Positions 32,670 to 38,139 of a stretch of DNA of 38,139 nucleotides are shown here, piece after piece (positions within the stretch are counted from its first letter, which is position 1; every line of letters starts with the position of its first letter). The position numbers and the translations under genes were made by a program. The notes below the pieces were generated by a model that saw nothing but the letters and a program-made list of their open reading frames with translations, did no database searches and had not been told where the DNA came from. The DNA comes from an uncultured Pelagibacteraceae bacterium (GTDB taxonomy: Bacteria > Pseudomonadota > Alphaproteobacteria > Pelagibacterales > AG-422-B15), in contig CACNXQ010000009.1 of the NCBI GenBank assembly GCA_902624455.1, positions 1 through 38,139 on the forward strand. Reading direction: 5' to 3'.

Positions 32670-34109
32670 ATGCTTAAGTTTACTGATTTAGACCAACAAT
32701 ATCCTGACAAGCGTTCAGCTAATGAGAGGAAAGCTGACTTTGGAGAAGTGTACGAAAACTTCATTAAGTCAAATGCTAAAGAACAGTCGAGCAGATGTTC
32801 TCAGTGTGGTGTTCCATACTGTACTGTTCATTGTCCTCTTCATAATCATATCCCTGACTGGTTAAAATTAGCAGCGGAAGATAGATTAGAAGAAGCTTAT
32901 TCAATTTCTTCAAGCACAAACAATATGCCTGAAATATGTGGCAGGATATGTCCTCAGGATCGATTGTGTGAAGGTAACTGTGTGATTGAACAATCTGGTC
33001 ATGGATCGGTCACAATAGGCTCAGTTGAAAAGTACATTACCGACAAGGCCTTTGAGGAAGGTTGGATTAAACCATTGTCTATTGATCCTAAAATCGAAAA
33101 AGATTTTAGTATTGGAATAATCGGAGCAGGTCCAGCAGGATTAGCAGCTGCGGAGGAATTAAGAAAAAAAGGATATAAGGTTCATGTGTATGACCGGCAC
33201 GATAGAGCTGGTGGTTTATTAATATATGGAATTCCAAACTTCAAGCTTGAAAAAGATATTGTTAAAAGGAGAATGTCTTATCTTGAAAATTCAGGAATAA
33301 ACTTTCATCTAAATATCAATATTGGACAAGACATTACTTTTCAAGATCTAAGAAATAAACACGAGGCAGTATTGATTGCGACAGGAGTTTATAAAGCTAG
33401 AGAACTTCCTATTGAAGAAAAATATGAAAATGTATTTCCTGCACTTGATTATTTAATTGCGTCCAATCGAAAAGGACTTGGAGATGATGTGCAACTTTTT
33501 GACGACGGTACGCTGAATGCAAAAAACAAAGATGTAGTAGTAATAGGTGGTGGTGATACAGCTATGGACTGTGTAAGGACAGCTATTCGTCAAGAAGCTC
33601 GTTCTGTAAAGTGTCTTTACAGACGTGATAAGGAAAATATGCCTGGATCAGCTAGAGAAGTTAACAACGCTGAAGAGGAGGGTGTTGAATTTATTTGGAA
33701 ATCACTACCTAAAGACTTTATTGGGAATGGTAAAGTGCAAGAAATAAGTTGTGTGAAGATGAGTCTTAGTGATCCTGATGAAGACGGAAGGCAAATCCCT
33801 TTAGAAGTTGAGGGATCAGACTTTAAAGTTAAGTCTGATATGGTCATTGCTGCATTGGGTTTTTCACCTGAAGAATTGCCTGTTTTATTCAATGAACAGG
33901 ATTTACCAGTAACAAAATGGGGAACAGTGAGAGTAGGTTTTGATACCATGATGACAAGTTTAGACGGAGTTTTTGCTGCAGGTGATATCGTAAGAGGCGC
34001 ATCACTTGTCGTTTGGGGCATTAGAGATGGAAGAGAGGTCGCAAATTCAATTCATGACTATATTCAAATGAAAGAAATGGGTTCTGAGAAGAAAGTAGCA
34101 TCACTATGA
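32670..34109 (+). CDS. gltD: Glutamate synthase small subunit
   Basis: This 479-residue protein has the N-terminal iron-sulfur module: 'RCSQCGVPYCTVHCPLHNHIPDWL' and 'EICGRICPQDRLCEGNCV'. The FAD Rossmann motif is 'IGIIGAGPAGLAAAEELRKKGYKVHVYDRHDRAGGLL'. The NADPH motif is 'DVVVIGGGDTAMDCVRTAIRQ', and the C-terminal FAD segment is 'GVFAAGDIVRGASLVVWGIRDGREVA'. It passes electrons from NADPH to GltB for glutamine-dependent glutamate synthesis. The gene comes before gltB, the reverse of E. coli, and overlaps it by four bases (ATGA). The ATG has no Shine-Dalgarno; the leader ORF just upstream does. Confidence 0.96.
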   Translation: MLKFTDLDQQYPDKRSANERKADFGEVYENFIKSNAKEQSSRCSQCGVPYCTVHCPLHNHIPDWLKLAAEDRLEEAYSISSSTNNMPEICGRICPQDRLCEGNCVIEQSGHGSVTIGSVEKYITDKAFEEGWIKPLSIDPKIEKDFSIGIIGAGPAGLAAAEELRKKGYKVHVYDRHDRAGGLLIYGIPNFKLEKDIVKRRMSYLENSGINFHLNINIGQDITFQDLRNKHEAVLIATGVYKARELPIEEKYENVFPALDYLIASNRKGLGDDVQLFDDGTLNAKNKDVVVIGGGDTAMDCVRTAIRQEARSVKCLYRRDKENMPGSAREVNNAEEEGVEFIWKSLPKDFIGNGKVQEISCVKMSLSDPDEDGRQIPLEVEGSDFKVKSDMVIAALGFSPEELPVLFNEQDLPVTKWGTVRVGFDTMMTSLDGVFAAGDIVRGASLVVWGIRDGREVANSIHDYIQMKEMGSEKKVASL

Positions 34110-37100
34110 GTAAATGGTTTGATAGATATAATAGTAATAAAAAAATTCTATCAGACGGTCATCTATATCGTAATCAAGATGAGCATGACGCATGTGGAGT
34201 TGGGTTTGTTGCATCAATAGATGGTAAACCACGAAGAAAAGTTGTCGAAGGTGGCATTGATGCACTTAAAGCTGTTTGGCATAGGGGAGCAGTAGATGCT
34301 GATGGCAAAACTGGAGATGGATGTGGTTTACTAACTCAAATACCTGAGGGTTTTTTTGATGATGAAATAGCAAAGACTGGTCATGAGAAAAAGGATAGCA
34401 AACTAGGTGTCGGTATGATTTTCTTGCCTAGAAACGATTATGCAGCTCTCGAAAAATGTCGAACCATAATTGAATCTGAGCTTTTAGACCATGGATATTA
34501 TATTTACGGTTGGAGACAGGTACCAATTGATAACAGAGTCATTGGAGAAAAGGCAAACTTAACTAGACCTGAAATTGAGCAAGTTCTGTTTGCAAATAAC
34601 GTTGATCGACCAAAAGATTTTGATTATTCAAAACAGTTGTATCTTGTAAGAAGAAGAATTGAAAAAAGAATACAAAGACAACAAATAGGTGACTTTTATA
34701 TCTGCTCAATGAGTTTTGATGTAATTATCTATAAAGGACTCTTTCTAGCAGAGGAGCTTTCAACATTTTATCCCGATTTAATGAATGAAAATTTTATTTC
34801 TTCTTATTCAATTTTTCACCAACGATATTCAACAAATACTTTTCCGTCCTGGGGTTTAGCTCAGCCATTTAGAATGCTAGCACACAATGGTGAGATTAAT
34901 ACCATCTCAGGCAACACAAACTGGATGAGGAATCATCAGACACGAATTGCTGAAGAAATTTTTGGTGACGATAGTGAACAAGTTAAGCCAATAATTGAAA
35001 AGAATGTTTCAGACTCAGCTGCTCTTGATGCTGCATTCGAGTTATACGTAAGAGCTGGTCGCTCTGTACCCCTAGTTAAAACATTATTAATGCCTGAAGC
35101 TTGGTCGAAGAGAAGTGAGTTATTGCCTATCGAACACAGGAATATGTATGAATTTTCCAATGCAATTGTTGAACCATGGGATGGCCCCGCTGCAATTGCG
35201 GCAGTGGATGGAGATTGGATTATCGGTGGTATGGACAGAAACGGATTAAGGCCGATGCGATATTCAATTACAAGAGATAATCTTATTTATGCTGGTTCAG
35301 AAACTGGAATGGTGCAGCTTGAGGAGGCAAACATTTCTGAAAAGGGCAGACTCGGGCCTGGTGATATTATTGGTGTAAATTTCAAAGAAGGTAAATTGTA
35401 TCGAAATAAAAGCCTCAAAGATCATTTAGCATCCGAACAACCATATGACGAATATGTTAAGAAAATTATAAGACTTGATAAAAGGCTCGTTGTTAATAAG
35501 GAAACAACACTTACAGATCCATCTAAACTTAGAAAGAAGATGATAGCGGCTGGATATACGATGGAAGAATTAGAACTTATATTGCATCCAATGGCGACAG
35601 ATGCAAAAGAATCAACCGGAAGCATGGGTGATGATACTCCGATAGCTGTATTATCAGACAAATATAGACCTCTTTCACATTTCTTCAGGCAAAAATTTAG
35701 CCAAGTGACAAATCCCCCAATTGATAGTCTTAGAGAGCAGAGCAGAATGAGCCTTAAAACAAGGTTTGGAAACCTGCAAGATGTATTGAATCCGAATCCA
35801 TATGAAGAAAATGTATTCGTTATTGATAGCCCCTTCATTACTAACGGTCTATTTAAGAAAATATATACTCGTGGAAGTAAAAATGTTGAGTACATTAATT
35901 GTGTAGCATCAAAAGAGTCATTTAATCTTAAAGATGAAATTAACAGAATACAAACTGAAGCAGAACGCGCTGTATTGAGTGGTAAATCTCATATTGTTCT
36001 TTCTGATGAAGATGCTGATGAAAATTTAATATCATTACCAATGATATTGATTACGTCGGCAGTTCATACTGATTTGACTAGGAAAGGTATACGATCATTT
36101 GTCTCTATTCATGTGCGTTCAGCTGAATGCATTGATACGCATTATTTTGCAGTTCTCATCGGAGTAGGAGCAACCACAGTAAATCCATATTTAGCACAAG
36201 ACTGTATCTACGAAAGACATCAAAAGGGACTTTTAGGTGAAAATACTTATGAAGATTGTGTTCAAAGATACAAAAAAGCAATCGACCAAGGCCTTTTAAA
36301 AGTTATGTCTAAGCTTGGAATATCTGTAATAAGTGCTTATAGGGGCGGATTTAATTTTGAGGCCATTGGATTAAGCAGATCAATGGTTAATGAGTATTTC
36401 CTTGGTGTTCAAAGTAGAATGTCAGGCATTGGACTTACAGGTATAGAAAAAAAACTAACTGACCTTCACGAATATGCTTATTCAGATTCAGTACAAACTC
36501 TCCCAATTGGAGGCATTTATCGTTATAGGAACGGTGGAGAAAAACATGCATTTGAAGGAAAGTTAATTCATTTGCTTCAGACGGCAGTTTCAAACGACTC
36601 TTACCAGTTGTATAAAAAATTTTCTAACTCAATGCAAAATTTTTCACCAATAAATGTCCGTGATTTGCTAGAGTTTAAAGAAAGCGAAAACTCAATTGAT
36701 ATTTCCGAAGTCGAATCGATTACATCAATCAGAAAAAGATTTGGTACAGGCAGTATGTCTCATGGTGCTCTTTCAAAAGAAGCACATGAAACACTTGCAA
36801 TTGCAATGAATAGAATTGGTGGTGCTTCTTGCTCTGGTGAGGGAGGTGAATCAATTAATAGGTCGCTTACAAAAGAAAATGGGGATACAGCTAACTCTAG
36901 AGTTAAGCAAGTTGCTTCAGCCAGGTTTGGAGTTACAACAGAGTATCTTAATAATTGTGAAGAAATTGAAATAAAGATAGCCCAAGGAGCAAAGCCTGGA
37001 GAAGGAGGACAGTTGCCGGGATTCAAGGTAACCGCTGAAATAGCAGGATTGAGACACTCAACACCAGGAGTGACACTTATAAGCCCGCCTCCACATCATG

Positions 37101-38139
37101 ATATATATAGTATCGAAGACTTAGCCCAACTGATCTTTGATTTAAAACAAATAAATCCTAGAGCTAGAGTTTGTGTAAAGTTGGTTGCATCATCAGGTAT
37201 CGGAACTATCGCAGCAGGAGTTGCAAAAGCCAAAGCTGATGTAATCTTAATTTCTGGTCATAATGGTGGAACTGGCGCAAGTCCTCAAACAAGTATTAAG
37301 TATGTGGGCATCCCATGGGAAATGGGGTTGACCGAAGTTAATCAAGTTTTAACACTTAATGGATTGAGACAAAACGTTGTTATTAGAACAGATGGTGGCA
37401 TAAAAACTGGTAGAGATGTGGTAATCGCTGCAATTATGGGAGCAGAAGAGTTCGGAGTTGCAACGACTTCGTTGGTCGCAATGGGCTGTATAATGGTTAG
37501 GCAGTGTCATTCTAATACTTGTCCAGTTGGAGTCTGTACACAAGATGAAGATTTAAGGGCTAGGTTCTCTGGGACACCAGAAAAGGTGGTTAACTTATTT
37601 AGTTTCATTGCAGAAGAAGTCAGAGAAATACTAGCAAGGCTTGGTTTTAAAAGTCTAAAAGATATTATTGGTAGGACCGATTTACTATATCAAATATCTA
37701 GAGGTTCTACTCATCTCGATGATCTAGATTTAAACTCACTTCTTATTCAAGCTGAAAAAGATCCAAGTGTTGAATATTTTAATCACAGAGACATAAATGA
37801 TGCAGGCTCTACCATCGATGAAAGAATTATTGAAGATGCACACAAATTTTTACAAACAGGCCAAAAAATCGAATTAAATTATCCAATTAAGAATACAGAT
37901 CGGGCTGTAGGAACTAAACTTTCATCAAAAATTTATACAACATTTAAATCACGTTATGGTTCTAAAGAGTGGGACTCGAATATTAATAAAGATCATTTAA
38001 ACATTAACTTGACTGGAAGCGCTGGGCAATCGCTGGGCGCTTTTGCAACCAAGGGACTCAAAATTAATCTATTTGGAGATGCTAATGATTATGTCGCGAA
38101 AGGTCTATCAGGTGCCACAATTTCCATAAGGCCTCATAA
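34106..38139 (+). CDS. gltB: Glutamate synthase large subunit (3' end beyond window)
   Basis: About 1,344 codons of the family's ~1,500 are present. The frame is open to the last base; the TAA formed by the final three bases is out of frame. Cys30 in 'DEHDACGVGF' is the nucleophile exposed by removal of a 29-residue propeptide. The glutamine amidotransferase domain follows ('IFHQRYSTNTFPSWGLAQPFRMLAHNGEINT'). A central domain comes next, then the FMN synthase domain ('GHNGGTGASPQTSIKYVGIPWEMG'). A 3Fe-4S site has Cys1128, Cys1134 and Cys1139. The beta-helix C-terminal domain is cut at 'GLSGATISIRPH'. It makes two glutamates from glutamine and 2-oxoglutarate with GltD. Confidence 0.96.
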   Translation, partial: MSKWFDRYNSNKKILSDGHLYRNQDEHDACGVGFVASIDGKPRRKVVEGGIDALKAVWHRGAVDADGKTGDGCGLLTQIPEGFFDDEIAKTGHEKKDSKLGVGMIFLPRNDYAALEKCRTIIESELLDHGYYIYGWRQVPIDNRVIGEKANLTRPEIEQVLFANNVDRPKDFDYSKQLYLVRRRIEKRIQRQQIGDFYICSMSFDVIIYKGLFLAEELSTFYPDLMNENFISSYSIFHQRYSTNTFPSWGLAQPFRMLAHNGEINTISGNTNWMRNHQTRIAEEIFGDDSEQVKPIIEKNVSDSAALDAAFELYVRAGRSVPLVKTLLMPEAWSKRSELLPIEHRNMYEFSNAIVEPWDGPAAIAAVDGDWIIGGMDRNGLRPMRYSITRDNLIYAGSETGMVQLEEANISEKGRLGPGDIIGVNFKEGKLYRNKSLKDHLASEQPYDEYVKKIIRLDKRLVVNKETTLTDPSKLRKKMIAAGYTMEELELILHPMATDAKESTGSMGDDTPIAVLSDKYRPLSHFFRQKFSQVTNPPIDSLREQSRMSLKTRFGNLQDVLNPNPYEENVFVIDSPFITNGLFKKIYTRGSKNVEYINCVASKESFNLKDEINRIQTEAERAVLSGKSHIVLSDEDADENLISLPMILITSAVHTDLTRKGIRSFVSIHVRSAECIDTHYFAVLIGVGATTVNPYLAQDCIYERHQKGLLGENTYEDCVQRYKKAIDQGLLKVMSKLGISVISAYRGGFNFEAIGLSRSMVNEYFLGVQSRMSGIGLTGIEKKLTDLHEYAYSDSVQTLPIGGIYRYRNGGEKHAFEGKLIHLLQTAVSNDSYQLYKKFSNSMQNFSPINVRDLLEFKESENSIDISEVESITSIRKRFGTGSMSHGALSKEAHETLAIAMNRIGGASCSGEGGESINRSLTKENGDTANSRVKQVASARFGVTTEYLNNCEEIEIKIAQGAKPGEGGQLPGFKVTAEIAGLRHSTPGVTLISPPPHHDIYSIEDLAQLIFDLKQINPRARVCVKLVASSGIGTIAAGVAKAKADVILISGHNGGTGASPQTSIKYVGIPWEMGLTEVNQVLTLNGLRQNVVIRTDGGIKTGRDVVIAAIMGAEEFGVATTSLVAMGCIMVRQCHSNTCPVGVCTQDEDLRARFSGTPEKVVNLFSFIAEEVREILARLGFKSLKDIIGRTDLLYQISRGSTHLDDLDLNSLLIQAEKDPSVEYFNHRDINDAGSTIDERIIEDAHKFLQTGQKIELNYPIKNTDRAVGTKLSSKIYTTFKSRYGSKEWDSNINKDHLNINLTGSAGQSLGAFATKGLKINLFGDANDYVAKGLSGATISIRPH

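Noticed and set aside
32666-32671. TATAAT as a -10 element for gltD
   Set aside because: It overlaps the gltD ATG, so transcription would start inside the gene.
33617-34021. 134-codon frame antisense to gltD
   Set aside because: It is opposite the conserved FAD/NADPH domain of gltD with no start signal or domain; a coding shadow.
38137-38139. TAA at the very end as the gltB stop
   Set aside because: The gltB frame reads ...AGG CCT CAT AA, so the TAA is out of frame, and about 150 C-terminal residues expected for GltB are missing.
1-38139. CRISPR array, insertion sequence, integrase or phage module
   Set aside because: I saw no regularly spaced repeats, transposase or recombinase motifs, or flanking direct repeats anywhere in the window.

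Overview
The window is about 38 kb of AT-rich (roughly one-third GC by eye), densely packed DNA from a Gram-negative bacterium. It is most likely a streamlined, probably marine, alphaproteobacterium. The alphaproteobacterial assignment rests on the FYDLN-acid protein next to aroA and rpsA, on the order rpsA-ihfB-pyrF-trpF-trpB-trpA-accD-folC/trxA, on the kdsD-lptC-lptA-lptB block, and on the NDUFA9-like/uppP/gltD-gltB cluster. An LPS outer membrane is implied by lptABC and kdsD. Intergenic gaps are tiny, many genes overlap by 1-8 bases and convergent genes often touch or overlap. Both window ends cut a gene: umuC at the left and gltB at the right.

Bases 1-14,900 look accessory. After the 3' part of umuC and a membrane-anchored alpha/beta hydrolase comes a branched-chain-amino-acid-type (Liv) ABC uptake system. 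Its lipoprotein binding protein is on the + strand, tail to tail with livM-livH-livF-livG and an EamA permease on the - strand. A small secreted SH3-like protein follows. Then comes a tight five-gene + strand operon: luciferase-like flavin monooxygenase, thiamine-diphosphate enzyme, PF06684/DUF1185 protein, alpha/beta hydrolase and aldehyde dehydrogenase. I read this as an uncharacterised catabolic pathway (oxygenation, hydrolysis, C-C cleavage or decarboxylation, aldehyde oxidation), possibly fed by the neighbouring Liv importer. The substrate cannot be read from sequence.

Bases 14,900-27,500 are housekeeping. They hold sbcB-rmuC (DNA repair) and trxA. On the - strand are aroA, rpsA and the ihfB-pyrF-trpF-trpB-trpA-accD-folC run, and on the + strand a FYDLN-acid protein and tRNA-Ala(GGC). 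The surprise here is trpB and trpA. They sit in the ancestral position but carry matched departures from normally near-invariant tryptophan synthase motifs, including loss of both partners of the inter-subunit alpha-Asp56/beta-Lys167 salt bridge. The cmk gene usually found between aroA and rpsA is absent. In its place is a 237-base gap with a possible 30-codon ORF coupled to the rpsA start.

Bases 27,500-38,139 hold the LPS transport/Kdo block (lptB, lptA, lptC, kdsD), a short RNase D, an NDUFA9-like NAD(P)-binding protein, uppP and the glutamate synthase operon gltD-gltB. gltD is preceded by a six-codon mini-ORF with a much better ribosome-binding site than gltD itself, lying inside a perfect dyad.

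No CRISPR array, insertion sequence, integrase, rRNA or recognisable riboswitch was seen. No gene-free stretch exceeds 300 bases.
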